A stretch of 64,000 nucleotides of DNA from Arachis hypogaea (GCF_003086295.3 NC_092052.1:26449427-26513426), one strand, 5' to 3'. Shown: positions 11,049 to 22,912, counted from the first letter of the stretch. Numbers and translations: made by a program. Notes: generated from the sequence alone by a model not told the origin.

Positions 11049-12565
11049 CTAGTTATTGGAGTTATTCATTGATCCAATCTGTGAGATAAGAGCTTGCAAG
11101 GTAGAGTTCAGACCATTTAGAGTAGAATTAAGGTTATTTTCCATGGTCTGTTGTCTCCGATCAATAGATTGTAGTAACTCATCATTAGAAGATGAAGAGG
11201 GGTAAGTGATCTGAGAGGTCTGCTGTTGGTTGTGCTGTGATCCTTGGGATTGCCTCAGGTGAGGTGCTCTGTAAGGCTGATTCTGGTTATGCTGCCTGTT
11301 GTTGTTATTATTACACCTCTGATTTCCCTGATTGTCTCTGCCTCCTCTGTTATTGTTGTCCCTCCAATTCTGGTTAGAATTATCTCTCCAATTCTGGTTA
11401 GAATTGTCCTGCCATCCATGGCTGTAACTGCCACCTTGATTGTACCCTTGGTTGGGGCGGTCATAGAAGTTATGAGTGGCTGCCACAGTGTTATCTTCCT
11501 GCTGGAGCTGCGGACATTCATCAGTATAATGGCTATAATCAGCACAGATTCCACAAACTCTCTGTGGGACTAACTATTGGCTTTGCTGTGCTGGAGAAGG
11601 TTGAGCTTGCTGAACTTGTTGTTGATTCAATTGCATCTACTTCAGTAAGTTGGTCATTTCACAGATACTCTGAGTTAGAGCAGCAATCTCTCTGCTAGAG
11701 GATACTTCTGCAACAACTTTTGAACGGCCTTGTTTCTGCCTGTGATTCCTTGTAGACTCAGCCAAGTCGCTGATTAATTGCCATGCCTCATCAGTGGTCT
11801 TGTACTTCTTCATAGACCCATTGCTAGCACTTTCCAATGTGGTCTTATCTTGAGGCATCATGCCCTGTGTGACGTAGCCGAGCAACACTATCTTGTCAAT
11901 CATATGGTAGGGGCATGCTTCCAGAAGATTGTTGAAGCGCTCCCAGTATTCATAGAGAGTCTCGGATTCGTCCTGAACAATCATGGAAATGTCTTTCCTT
12001 AGTTTATCAGTAACTTCAGCTGGAAAGAATTTTTTCAAATTTCCAAAAATTCTCTTCTAAGTGTATCCCAGTCAAATATAGTTGCTGCGGGTTGAGTGTA
12101 GTACCACTCTCTCACCTTTCCCTCAAGAGAGAATGGGAACGCTTTTAACAAAATTGAAGTTTCATCTGCACCATCACACCTGACAGTAGAACAGGCTGCT
12201 TGGAAGTCTCTAAGGTGCTTGATAGGCTCTTGAGCAGGTAAGCTATGAAACTTGGGCATTAAATTGAGTAGTGCTATTTTTATTTCAAAGTCTGTAGCCA
12301 CCGTTGGGTGATGCGCTTGAAACGGTTGCATTGAAAAATCAGGGGCTCTAGCCTTCTGGATAGTAATTCTCCTAGGTGCTGCCATGTCACCTGCATGTAA
12401 ATCAACCGAATCAGCAGAAAGGGAGCATGTTTCTTCCTCAAGTGACGTTTCAGATCCGCCCTCAGAGAGGACTAACCGACGCCGAGCTTGCCTTATTCGT
12501 GAAATAGTTCTTTCAATCTCAGGATCGAATACTGGCAAGCTTGGATCAGGAAGTGAACGCGTCAT
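11049..12565 (-). pseudogene. gag of element I
   Basis: Gag forms the virus-like particle and packages the RNA. The start MTRSLPDPSLPVFDPEIERT at 12565 matches the start of the open gag of element F (MTRSQPNPRLAPYDLEIERT, 62796), which supports this ATG. The central region has the plant retrotransposon gag signature (KHLRDFQAACST, FSLEGKVREWYY, ETLYEYWERFNNLLEACPYH, EAWQLISDLAEST). A CCHC zinc knuckle of form CX2CX4HX4C (CGICADYSHYTDEC) lies near 11550-11510, followed by an Asn/Gln/Arg-rich tail with repeated NSNQNWRDN. Lesions are a frameshift near 12037 and in-frame stops at about 11637 and 11570. Confidence 0.85.
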
Positions 12566-12657
12566 TTAATGAAAGAAACATGAAGCTCATAGTAGCAAAA
12601 TAAAATAAAATACAAATAAATAAATTCCAATTAATAACTTTAGCACTCTATTGCAAC

Positions 12658-12675
12658 TCCCCGGCAACGGCACCA
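12658..12675 (-). promoter_or_regulatory. Primer binding site of element I (tRNA-Asp type)
   Basis: On the minus strand it reads TGGTGCCGTTGCCGGGGA, five bases after the LTR end. It matches the complement of the plant tRNA-Asp(GTC) 3' end except for one C-to-T change at the fourth base. Element F has the unmutated version at 62649-62666. Confidence 0.85.
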
Positions 12676-12680
12676 AAAAT

Positions 12681-14160
12681 TGACGTGGCGGAAATTGGCG
12701 AGTTAAGAAATTATTATAAGAGAGACGTTGCAAGTACAGTTCTTAACCAACCAGAAATCCGCTTATCAATTTAGAAGGGTTGTCACAAAATTTAAATTAA
12801 AATACTGGGAGTATGAATACCAAGTCGTCTCCCAACGAGTTGCAGAAAGGTGTGCTATTTTATTAATCAGATGTTTTCAAAAAATGGTTTGAGTTGAATA
12901 ACAGGAAATTAAATTAGAGAATTTATGTAATTTTAAATAAAAACCTTGACTGGGAGTAGATTAGTTAGAAGCCCTATTCTTGTTGGAGTACTCTCAAGAT
13001 TAATTGATAATTGAGGGTTGTTCTGTTTAGTTATCCCTTACTAGGTAAGGGAAAGTCAAGCAAGTTGGAAAGCTATTTCTATTCACAAATTCCAATCCAC
13101 TCAATTGGAAAGGATTGGTGTCAGTGACTAGAAGGCAATCCAACAATAAACCCAATTACAATTTTTCTTTTAAGCATTCCAACTCAAGGTCTTCCTTTCA
13201 ATCAACTCCCATCCAAGTTATGAAACTACTCGCTCATTGTAAATGTAGAATTCATAACATAGGAAAGGGAAATATAGAAAGACATAATAAATAATAATCA
13301 AAGGGATCAATTAGAAATAAAAATAGTTCTTGTATTAATAAATTCTAAAAATAATCCAATAATATTTCTGAGTAAACAAAGGACATGGAAGAGTAAGAGA
13401 CAGGTAAAGAAAACAAACTAGAATGACGAAGTCTCGTTGAGGTAATAACTCTTCTCAATATCCCAATGCGAAAAGCAATAAAAATAAAATCCTAAGAACT
13501 ATGAATGTGTAGAGAGAAAACCTAGAGGAGGAGTAAAAACTATATCTAAAACTGAGATTTGTCTGTAATGAATTGTTCTCCTTCGTTTCTGCATGTTCCC
13601 TGGCTCTAGTATGCTTTTCTGGGTTGAAAACTGGGTCAAAACAGGGCCCAAAATCGCCCCCAGCGAATTCGCGCATGTCACGCGATCGCGTCATTCATGC
13701 GAACGCGTCATTCAGCGTTTTGCCTTGCCATGCATGCGCGTCATCCACACCTCCGCGTCACTTGTGCAGTTCCAATTCGCGCGGTCGCGTGAGCCATGCG
13801 TCCGCGTCACTGCGATTTCCTCTATGTCGAGCGGTCGCGTTAGCCATGCGTCCGTGTCACTTCTCGCTGGTCATCTCCTCAATTTCTTGTGTTCCTTCCA
13901 TTTTTGCAAGCTTCCTTTCCAATCTCTAAGTCATTCATGCCCTATAAAGCCTGAAACACTTAACACACAGATCACGGCATCTAATGGAATGAAGGAGAAT
14001 TAAAATACATAATTAAAAGTCTTTAGGAAGCAAATATTCAATCATGTAATAATTTTAGGAAGGAAATATAAATCCATGCCAATCATATGAATAAGTGGGT
14101 AAAGAAGTGATAAAACCATACACTTAAGCACAATATAAACCATAAAATAGTGGTTTATCT
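12681..14160 (-). repeat. 5' LTR of element I (~1480 bp)
   Basis: The inner end is ...CCGCCACGTCA against the primer site. The outer end reads (A)GATAAACCACTATTTTATGG on the minus strand, so the expected terminal TG appears mutated to AG. It carries four pairs of CpG-rich palindromes (13679-13858) and a U5-like box at 12822-12834. The outer flank is the 3' tail of element H, which shows where I inserted. Confidence 0.8.
13664..13858. repeat. Phased CpG palindrome pairs in LTR I
   Basis: Units of the form CACGCGATCGCGTC or CATGCGTCCGCGTC start at 13679/13696, 13729/13746, 13778/13795 and 13828/13845. The pitch within each pair is exactly 17 bp and between pairs 49-50 bp. A degenerate unit precedes them near 13665. 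Confidence 0.85.
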
Positions 14161-14300
14161 GTGAGCCCTACATGCGTATATATGTTCTTGGAGATTGATT
14201 CATTTTTAACCAAGTAGGTAGAAGCATTTTGCATTAAATAAATGTTCATACCCTATTTCTTTTATTTCTTTATGCTTAACATGAGGACATGCTAACGTTC

Positions 14301-14314
14301 AAGTGTGGGGAGGT
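14301..14314 (+). promoter_or_regulatory. Polypurine tract of element H
   Basis: AAGTGTGGGGAGGT lies directly before the LTR start TGATAAACC, identical to the tract in element G. Confidence 0.85.
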
Positions 14315-15870
14315 TGATAAACCATAATTTTATGGTTTATCTTGTATTGAATTTGGTGGAATTTATCAACTTTTCCTACACTTATTTAGTAAAATAGCAT
14401 GGTTTTGCGGATTTCTCCTAATTGTGCGTAAAAGTAAAAACATGATTTTTAGGGCCCAAAAATTGATAAATTTAATCCACTTTAATTCCATTTGATACCT
14501 TGATATGTTTGTTAAGTGATTTCAGGTTTAGAAGGCAAATATAGGATTGAAGGAATGAAGAAAAAGTATGTAAAAATGGAGAACTCATGAAGAAATGAAG
14601 GAATTGCTAAGCTGTCAATCCTGATCTCTTCGTACTTAATCAATCATAACTTGAGCTATAGATGTCCAAATGAGGCGGTTCTAGTTGTGTTGGAAAGCTA
14701 ACATCCGGGGCTTCAAAATGATATGCAATTTATTATAGTTTTCAGGACGTTTGGTGACGCGTACGCATCGTTCCATGCGCACATGTCGCATGATCAGCGT
14801 GGGCCATTTTAAGCAACTCACGGCCAGCGATTTCTAGCTCATTTTGGGCCCAATCCAACTCATTTCTGATGCTATTGAACCCAAGGATTGAAGGGAGATG
14901 AACCAAGTAGTGTTAGTTTTAGTTTTGATCATGTTTTAGGCTAGGTTTCTAGAGAGAGACGCTTTCGCCTCTTTCTAGATTTTAGGGTTCTCATCTCCAT
15001 TTCTTCTTAGATCTAGATTTCAATCTTCCTTCAATTTAGTTTTCCTTTACATCTTTTATTGTTCTAGAACTTTAGTTCATTCTACTTCTCTTGTTAATTT
15101 TCTTTATTTTGTCAATTTTAGTTTATGAACTCTTTTATTGATTTCCATTTTCTTTTAATGCAATTTATGATTTTCATGTCTTTTATAATTGCTTTAGTTT
15201 CCTACTGTTGATCTCTTGCCTTTGTAGTTATAGCTTCCTTTAATTCTTGCAATTTATGATGTTTACTTTTATTACCCTCTATGTGTTTGATGAAATGTCT
15301 CTTTTAGTTATGAGTTAGATTTTTCTCTTCTTGGCTTGAGTTGAATAATTAGAGACACTTGAGTTATCAAACTCTCTTGTTGATTGATAATTGGAAGTTG
15401 CAAATTGATTTGAATGCCACTAAAGCTAGTCTTTCCTTAAGATTTGACTAAGACTTGTGGACTCAAGTTGATTGTATCCACTTGACTTTCCTTCATAGTT
15501 AGAGGTTAACTAAGTGGGAACAATGGACAATTCTTGTCACAATTGACGATAATAATGAGGATAGGACTTCTAATTTTCATCCCTCGCCAAGAGCTTTCTT
15601 AATTATTAGCTTATTTCTCTTGTTATTTTCATTCATTGTCTCTTATTACAAAAAACCCCAAAAAATTCCTTCATAGCCAATAACAAAGCACTTCATTGTA
15701 ATTCCTAGGGAGAACGACCCGGGATTAATACTCTCGGTTATTTTATTGGGGTTGAACTAGTGACAATCATATTAAATTTCGATGTGAGGATTCATTGTTG
15801 GTTTAGAACTATACTTGAAACGTAACAATTATTTTTGTGAAATTCTTTACCGACATAAAATCACCTATCA
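14315..15870 (+). repeat. 3' LTR of element H (1556 bp)
   Basis: It runs from TGATAAACC to ...TCACCTATCA. It is homologous along its length to LTR G, with the U5 box ATTCCTAGGGAGAACGAC near 15700. The CpG pair near 14758-14800 is partly decayed (GACGCGTACGCATCG), consistent with greater age. Confidence 0.8.
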
Positions 15871-16591
15871 ACGGCCAAGCCTCCTTTCCAGCGACGGCGG
15901 TTGGGCTCCCTTCCTCAGCGGCGAGCTCGCAGCAACGGCGATCATGGAGATGCGGCGGGACGAGGTCGAACGGCGGCGCTGCAGCTGGCGAGGATGACGA
16001 CGATGGCAGCTTCATGGAACGGTGGCGACGGCGCAGTGACGTTGCGGACAGCCCCCTTCCTCTCTTCTCTTCTCCTGGCGCGACTCTCTCTTCCCTCTTC
16101 CCTCCTCTGTTTCTTTCTTTCTTTCATATTTCTGTGTATGGATGTGTGCTGAAGAGGGGTGGAGGTTCTAGGGTTAGGGTTTCTTAATTTGGGAATTAGG
16201 GTTTCTAAGTTTGAATTGGGAATTAGGATTAGAAATCAGGAATTTTAGATTTAAATAGAATATTAATTAAAACCAAATTTAATCCAATGATAATATCTAT
16301 AAAAATACTATTTAATTATCAACTTAAAATTTATTTTCAAATAAATACTCTGATTCAATAATTAAAGATAATAAAAACCAATTTTCCTTTATAATCATAA
16401 AATAGAGTTCAAAATCTAATTATTCAAATTAAACCGTATATCTAAAACCCTCATTTTTTTTCAATTACTCTAGCTTTCAAATCGATAATAACAAAATATC
16501 CAATTAATATAAAAATTTCTGAAATTAATATCCTGAATAAATAAATAAAATAAATTATAATTAATTTATTATTTAATTTCTAAAAATTTAG

Positions 16592-16703
16592 GATCTTACG
16601 TGCTGCATCACTTAATTCTTGTGATCCAAATGGTAGAAATGAAGGTGAAAATGATCTCAACGAAGTAAATTTACAGCAAGTTTTTACGAATTTTGATGAT
16701 TGA
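16592..16703 (+). pseudogene. Possible transposase C-terminal relic
   Basis: After an AG in an AT-rich, intron-like stretch, a frame of about 37 codons ends in a polar acidic tail (GRNEGENDLNEV, then FTNFDD and TGA). Short acidic tails like this are common at the end of plant hAT transposases, and transposon-end-like sequence follows about 250 bp downstream. No diagnostic domain remains. Confidence 0.2.
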
Positions 16704-18051
16704 TGACAAATTTTGATGTTGGTATTTTATGTTTAGTTGTTTCTTTTGTTCTTTGATTTTTGCGTTTGTATTTTGGATGAGATTATAACATTGTTGTTGA
16801 TGTAATACTTTTTAATTTAGATGATATTTCGAATTTTATATTAGATTATAATTACGATTTTACTATGTTTATTTAAATTTTATTTATTATTTTATTATAA
16901 AACGATTATTTTGGTTGAACCAGTTAAACAGTGAACCAATAAATCAGTATAACTAGAGTGGTTCGATGACCGATTTGATTTTTATAACTTTATTAATAAG
17001 GTTACGTTTGATTTTGAAAATAAGACAAGATAAGACACTGAGAACAAGATATAAGCAGAGACAGACCTAAGTGAGAAGGAGGGGAACACTTAATCCCACT
17101 AGAAATTTAGAAACAAATTAATAAGTAAATATAGATCAATATATTTAGTTTACATTATTATATTATCTTTGCTTCCATTAAATTTATGTTAAAAGAAATT
17201 TTATATTATTAAATTGAACATGAAACAATATTTATAAGTATCAAAACTAAGAATAAATAAATAAACAAATTCAACATTAATAAATATTGATAATATATTT
17301 TTTAAAACTAATCAAGTAATTAATTACTAATAAGTTGAAACTTAATTATCTAAACATAAGTAAAATTATTAGTTTTTTTTTAAATTAGTTAAGATAAGAG
17401 AGAATGTTATCTATCTTTTAGTTAATACTTTTTAAATTGACATTATATTAAAATTAAATTTAAAAATATATATAAAATACAATATTTAATTATTTTAAAA
17501 TAAAGAGAAAAAACTATTTCAATTAATTTTTTATTATTTTAAATTAATATACTTTTCAGTTTTTATATATAGATCTAATTTTTTTGGGTTCTTATATATA
17601 TGATTTTAGTTTTAAAATATAAATATATCAATATTTAGCAAAATTTATTTTAATATTTTCACCCCCATAACTACAATTCTGGGTCCGTCACTGGACACAA
17701 GAAACATATATATAAAATTTAGTGTTCTTGTATTTTATTTGATGATAAATTAGAACAAACTATGAAAGTTTAATTTATTCTTTTTTTTTATACAAAAAAT
17801 TTAGGAAGAAAAATATAATGATAAAAAATATGATTATAAAAATTTAATAAAAATAATAAAACAACGAAAGTTGTGTCTTTTATTAGTACTTTTGTATCAT
17901 TTTTGTTAAAAAAGATACAAAATATACGAATTTAATATTTCTAAATATATTATATCTATTAATATCTTATTTATTAAATATAATTTATATTTTTATATTT
18001 CTGTATCAGTGTCCTGTGTCTATAAAATAGAGTCTAAGATAGCGTTTGTTT

Positions 18052-18059
18052 TCAGAGAC
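18052..18059. other. Left 8-bp target duplication of the hAT element
   Basis: TCAGAGAC lies immediately before TAGGGGTGTT. The same eight bases follow the right end at 35859-35866 without mismatch. Eight base pairs is the hAT-superfamily duplication length. Confidence 0.92.
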
Positions 18060-18240
18060 TAGGGGTGTTCAGATCTAAACCGATCCAAAAAAAATCGTAA
18101 AATCGCATCCATCCAAACCGAAAATCATTTTAAACTGCTCAATTTTGGTTTTTTTTTTTTGGATTTTGGATAAGTTTTATTGCGGTTCGGTTCGATTTTT
18201 GGTTCCACTCTACACAACCTAATCGAACCGAACCGCATAT

Positions 18241-18285
<45 letters not shown>
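18241..18285 (+). repeat. (AAC)15 microsatellite
   Basis: About 45 bp of uninterrupted AAC repeats in the left subterminal region of the hAT element. The poly-Val ORF on the opposite strand is an artefact of this repeat. Confidence 0.95.
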
Positions 18286-18286
<1 letters not shown>

Positions 18287-18969
18287 CGGTAATACCCATG
18301 CTCCCTTAGTCCCTTACCTTTCCTCACACAACGTCGCACACACTCATTCCCCTTCCCCCAAACATACACAAACCCTAATAAGTAATGGCCTAACCTAAAG
18401 AAAAAACCCTTCCCAGTTCTCACAACTCTTCACTCTCACCAAGTCACCGTATCGTATCTCACAAAGTCACAGAATCATACACACCTCACTCACTCTCATT
18501 CACTCTCACCGTCACACACCGACGCCGTCCGCCGCTTCCTCTTTTGAACGATGCCTTCCGCCGCCTCCTCTTCTTGATAACATAAAAGTTTTTACTTTTT
18601 TTATATATGATGATCATATCAAAGTGCACACATTTTTCTAGTCTATTTTAAACTCAATTATCAAATAATCAACATTATATATGTGTCTTTAATTTTCAAA
18701 CCATAGTTATAATAATAATATCCACACATCACCCCAACCCTGTTTTCTTGATGACTTTTTTTTATTAAAAATAAAAAAAAAAGTTTTTTTTCCTCTATTT
18801 CTGTTAATGTATTGAATTTGAACTCAATCGGTTCTTGTTACTTTGACAATCTGTTATGTTAAATTTGTTATTTTTGACAATCTGTTTTTGTTATCTTTGA
18901 AAATCTGTTATGTTAAATTTTGTGTTTTACTTTTGTAGATTTTATATATGTTCAGTTGATTTTAGCTTC
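18286..18969 (+). other. Left non-coding body of the hAT element
   Basis: Pyrimidine- and CACTCTCA-rich leader-like sequence (18300-18580) and then AT-rich intron-like DNA up to the insertion of LTR C. No transposase exon could be recognised, although the first exon of a hAT gene would be expected in this part. Confidence 0.45.
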
Positions 18970-20000
18970 TGTAACACCCTACCACATAGAGCTTTACGCT
19001 TAAGTCGTAAAACAGAGGTGGTGTGGTATTATGATCTCTAAAATAAAATATAATACGTTTAATAATTGAAAGAATGTAGTATTCTAAGAGCCTTGAAGAA
19101 TAGGTAAAGCAAAATCGCAAAATTAAAAACGCAACGCTTAGAAATAAGGATTACTTGCGTGAGAAGAAAGCTAAAGTTCAATAACATATTGTACAAGAGA
19201 TAAGAGCAGAGGATCAAGGGTACAAAATAACAAGTTCCTAACTCAGCCTGCGAAGCTAAGGCTGGCAGGAGGATATTTACATACATACATACATACGTAT
19301 ATACATGTCCCAAAAGGCCTAAAATAATAAGATAAACCCTAATTCTCCTTAAGCTCTAAGAGGAAACAAAATAAACAAGGTTTGCGGAGAAAAAATTAAG
19401 TACACATCTACAAAAACTATACTACAAAAGAAACCTAGAAACCACTCCACTTCAGAAGTCCAGATGCTTAGCGAGATGCCTCTCGATCTGCATCTGAAAA
19501 ACAACAACACAGTATGGTGTGAGAACCGGAGGTTCTCAGCATGGTAAAGGTGCCACGCACATAATATATAAGGTCCTGGGAATGCCAGAGGCAATCCTAG
19601 AACGCCGACACTCAGATTATAAAGCTTAAAAGTATTAAACGGAAGCCATAAAAGGTGGTCTTCTAGGATATCTAAGTCTAACTTAGCTTAACCGTAACTC
19701 TAAGTCTTTCCTCCTTTTGTCCATACCTCCATCTCCGATAATTCGCATAGACAAACAAACAGACAAGACAAGCACAGGTAGAAAACAAGTAGTTCAAGTA
19801 ACAATTACAACAATTATTAGAATATAATCAATTAGGCATTCCCAATTAATGCATAGCAAACAAAGCACACATATGCATATGATGAATGTCTATCCTACTA
19901 GCCGTGAGCTCACATGTCGGTTAAATCACTAGAACCCGACACATCTGGTAGCTAACCCAGACATTTGTCTCTAGGTTGCGCATCTCCAGGAGGATCATAA

Positions 20001-20160
20001 ATGAAGGAGAGTGCTTTTCCACATCGAAGGAGTGTGCCTTTTCACTTTCTCCTAGAAGATATACGAAGGAGAGTGCCTTTCCACATCGAAGGAGTGTCCT
20101 TTCCACCTTGCAACCAGAGAAGAATGTGGGCAAAACAGTACGATGGAGAGTGCCTTTCCA
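20001..20160 (+). repeat. Short dispersed repeats GAAGGAGAGTGCCTTTCCAC
   Basis: Variants of this 20-mer, alternating with CGAAGGAGTGTGCC-type units, occur about five times in 160 bp. The corresponding place in the related LTR C' has different sequence, so the repeats expanded in this copy or its sublineage. Confidence 0.65.
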
Positions 20161-20472
20161 CCTTCCCCACATCCTCGTCATGACAACAGAGGGAACTTCC
20201 GTCCTCAACTTGCCATCCGAACACATTCTTAAGTTAATATGCAAGCGGAATAACACCCAAACCTTGCCATCTCGACTATTCCGGCCACACACAGTCATCC
20301 CAAATCTCATCATTTTCGACCTTTACTTCATCTCCAAGTTACCTCTATTTCCTAGCTTCAACTTACTACTAGAGTTACTACTATGTTTTATGACTAAAAG
20401 AATGAAAATAGAGGTTTAAAAATTTGAAATTAGGTTTAAAATTCAAAAACCTATATTTGATGAAACAGGGGC

Positions 20473-20645
20473 CATGCGTAGGCGTGGGCTACGCGTACGT
20501 GTAGGCGTGAGAATCCCTTGTTCGCGTACGTAAGCTCCCTGCTCGCGTAAGCGTGAATCCTAACCCGAAAGGGTTGGTCGCGTCGCAAGCGGGTGGTCGC
20601 GTACGCAAATCCCAGGCCACGCGTACGCGTGGGCGTACGATTTTT
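20473..20645. repeat. CpG palindromes in LTR C
   Basis: Units start at 20473 and 20490 (pitch 17), with more around 20525, 20580-20600 and 20618-20640 (ACGCGTACGCGTGGGCGTACG). The equivalent region of LTR C' is 52480-52645. Confidence 0.7.
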
Positions 20646-21137
20646 CAAAAATTTTACTAAGTCTGAAAAAGTTGCGAAATTTCAAGCTTCAAACCCAAAC
20701 TTTCGACCCGCATAACTTTTTTGTTTTAAAATCTTTTTTCTTTTGTTCTTCAAAGGGTGTAAACTTCACGAACCCAATTTTCATATAAAACAAGTTTGAA
20801 ATCATTAAGAGTTCGGAAGCCAAGTTATGGCTCGCTGAAGTTCATCCAAAAACCCAATTTTCACAAAAACCTAAAACCTCAAATTTTTATCAAGCCATCC
20901 TTCAAAAATCAACCTATCATGCCTAAATTCAGCATAAACTCAAGCAACATCATAGCACATCACTTCCCATCCTTCCTTCATCCAATTAAACTCCAATTTA
21001 AACAACTCTAGTACATAAACTTCACACTTATATCAGTAAGAACATCAGTAAATTAATGCCTATACAAATTCATTATTATCAACATGGTAATTATCATCAT
21101 AGAATCATTTAGCACTCCATTTTCCATACAAGACCAT

Positions 21138-22589
21138 TGGTACGGTATTTTACAACCCACAAACTACCGGCAAGTGCACCGGGTCGTACCAAGTAATACC
21201 TTACGTGAGTAAGGGTTGATCCCACGAGGATTGATGGATTAAGCAACAATAGCGTTTGATAGGATTAGTTAGACAAATAGAAAATAGTGTTGAGAGTTCA
21301 AAGACATTAAATAATAGCAAAAATATTAAAGATAGGCAGATAAATAAGTTGGAAATAAAATATGAAGAAAACAGTTAAGGCTTCAGAGTTATCTATTTCT
21401 GGATTGACTTTTCTTATTAACTAATTTTAATCATGTAAGATTTAATTCATGGCAAACTATTTGTGACTAGACCCTAATTCCTTAGACCTTCCTAGTCTCC
21501 TCTAAAATTCATCAACTGCCAATTCCTTGGTCAATCAATTCCAATTAGAGGGTAATGATCAAATTCTAGTTTATATGCCACAAGAATCCTAATTATCCAA
21601 AAATAAAGGGATTATATGTCACGTATCCCGTTAAATACAAACAATTAGAAATTCAGGATAATATGTTTTCAAGCTCTTGTTCAAGTAAAGAGCTTTTCCA
21701 AGTTATACAAGAACTCAATTAGAACATGGGTCATACTTCCGTTCCACCCAAATTCATAAAATCAAGAACGAAAACAATTATTGAAATATAAATCAAACAT
21801 GAATTAAAATAGAAAAATAATATTATCAATCCATACAATAGACAGAGCTCCTAACCTTAACAATAGAGGATTAGTTGCTCATGGAATATGGAATGTAAAT
21901 TTGTATGGAATAATGTTGTGGAATGTTCTTCTCGAACCACCCTATTGGGATCCCTTTTATAACTAATCCTAATAATTTAAAAAATCAAATTTATAAAATT
22001 AAAATTAAAATTAAAATAATATCTTTTCCTAAAATAAGATTTGAATTTAAATTCGAATTAATTAACAAGTCTTCAGCTGATGGGTGCGGACCACTTGATT
22101 TGTCCATTCTGCAGCTTCTAATCTGTGTTTTCTGGGCTAAGAACTAGGTAAAAACAGTCCGGAAATCACCCTCAGCATTTTTCTGCGTTTTCCGCACGTG
22201 GCGCATGTCACGCGTACGCGTCGGTCACGCGCACGCGTCGATGGTCCTTTTTCACGAGTCACGTGGACGCGTCGGTCACGCGCTCACGTTGCTGAGCAAA
22301 TCTTCAATTCACGCGTACGCGTCAGTCACGCGCACGCGTCGCCATGAAAAGCTCCAAAATCACGCGTACGCGTCAGTCACGCGTACGCGTCGCTCCTCGC
22401 TGCCATCTCCTTTGATTCTTGTGCTGTAGAAACTCCATCAAATTCCGCCGAATGCTACCTAAAATAAACAGTATTGCAAAAAACTCAAAATAGCATCCAT
22501 AGTGGCTAAAATATAATTAATTCTTAATTAAACTCAACAAATTACATGCAAATTCACTAGGAAAAGATAGGAAAGATGCTCACGCATCA
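21138..22589 (-). repeat. 3' LTR of element A (1452 bp)
   Basis: On the minus strand it starts TGATGCGTGAGC and ends ...ATACCGTACCA. It shares the U5-side block around CAAGTGCACCGGGTCGTACC with LTRs B, D and E. It carries the clearest CpG palindrome lattice of the window (22209-22391). Confidence 0.75.
22209..22391. repeat. Phased CpG palindrome lattice in LTR A
   Basis: Eight 14-bp units close to CACGCGTACGCGTC start at 22209, 22226, 22260, 22277, 22310, 22327, 22361 and 22378. They form four pairs with an exact 17-bp pitch, and pairs repeat at 51, 50 and 51 bp, i.e. about three times 17. The third slot of each period is filled by non-palindromic sequence. Confidence 0.9.
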
Positions 22590-22912
22590 CAACACCAAAC
22601 TTAAACTGTTGCTTGTCCTCAAGCAACCAAACTAATATAAGCATAGGATGTGAATTTGCATGAGAATGATAATTCGATTAATCTCATGTCTATTCTTATA
22701 GTGGGGTTTACAACTGCAATCCTGAATAGTTTTGGCATCTCACTTTATCCTTTGAAGTTCAGAATGATTGGCATCCATAGGAACTCAGAATCCAGATAGT
22801 GTTATTGATTCTCCTAGTTCAGTATGTTGATTCTTAAACACAACTACTTTATGAGTCTTGGCCATGACCCTAAGCATTTTGTTTTCCAATATTACCACCG
22901 GATACATAAATG

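Larger units (their letters stand above)
5062..14160 (-). mobile_element. Athila-like Ty3/gypsy retrotransposon (element I), 5' portion
   Basis: Read on the minus strand the order is 5' LTR (14160-12681), primer site (12675-12658), gag (12565-11049), protease, RT, RNase H, integrase (to 7085), a 1.4-kb spacer, then the start of an env-like ORF (5635-5062) where element G interrupts it. This order with a third ORF after integrase is that of the Athila lineage. Frameshifts and in-frame stops are present in gag and throughout pol, so this copy cannot encode its own proteins. Its outer edge adjoins the 3' tail of element H. The 3' LTR must lie left of the window, beyond G. Confidence 0.85.
14161..15870 (+). 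mobile_element. 3' end of an LTR retrotransposon related to G (element H)
   Basis: The segment begins in the 3' non-coding tail just where element I ends, then has a polypurine tract (14301-14314) and the LTR. The tail aligns with 3280-3468 of element G. The remainder of H must lie beyond the left edge on the other side of I, making H the outermost and oldest layer of this nest. Confidence 0.75.
15871..18059. other. Gene-free flank between element H and the hAT transposon
   Basis: 15871-16150 is GC-rich with no conserved ORF. 16200-16590 is AT-rich. 16592-16703 may be a transposase relic (separate entry). 16900-16990 contains GGTTGAACCAGTT and GGTTCGATGACCG, resembling DNA-transposon ends. 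17000-18050 is very AT-rich with GACAC/GAGAC words. I see no host gene. Confidence 0.5.
18970..21137. repeat. Partial Tekay/Del-type LTR (element C)
   Basis: It starts TGTAACACCCTACCACA and is homologous along most of its length to the complete LTR at 51024-53963, for example the CGCATAACTTTTTTG and AAGCCAAGTTATGG segments. Its right part is missing; at 21138 it is cut by LTR A. It contains an ACAT tetranucleotide run (19278-19302), a local GAAGGAGAGTGCC repeat set (20001-20160) and CpG-rich palindromes (20473-20645). Confidence 0.7.

Noticed and set aside
15809..16187. GC-rich stretch with several ORFs, a possible first exon of a host gene
   Set aside because: No start context, splice pattern or domain that holds together; it directly abuts an LTR end and is followed by AT-rich repeats.
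18139..18423. Minus-strand ORF with 15 consecutive valines
   Set aside because: Produced by reading through the (AAC)15 microsatellite.
19921..20419. ORFs of 130-147 codons in LTR C
   Set aside because: Lie across the local GAAGGAGAGTG repeat inside an LTR on both strands; no domain and not conserved in LTR C'.
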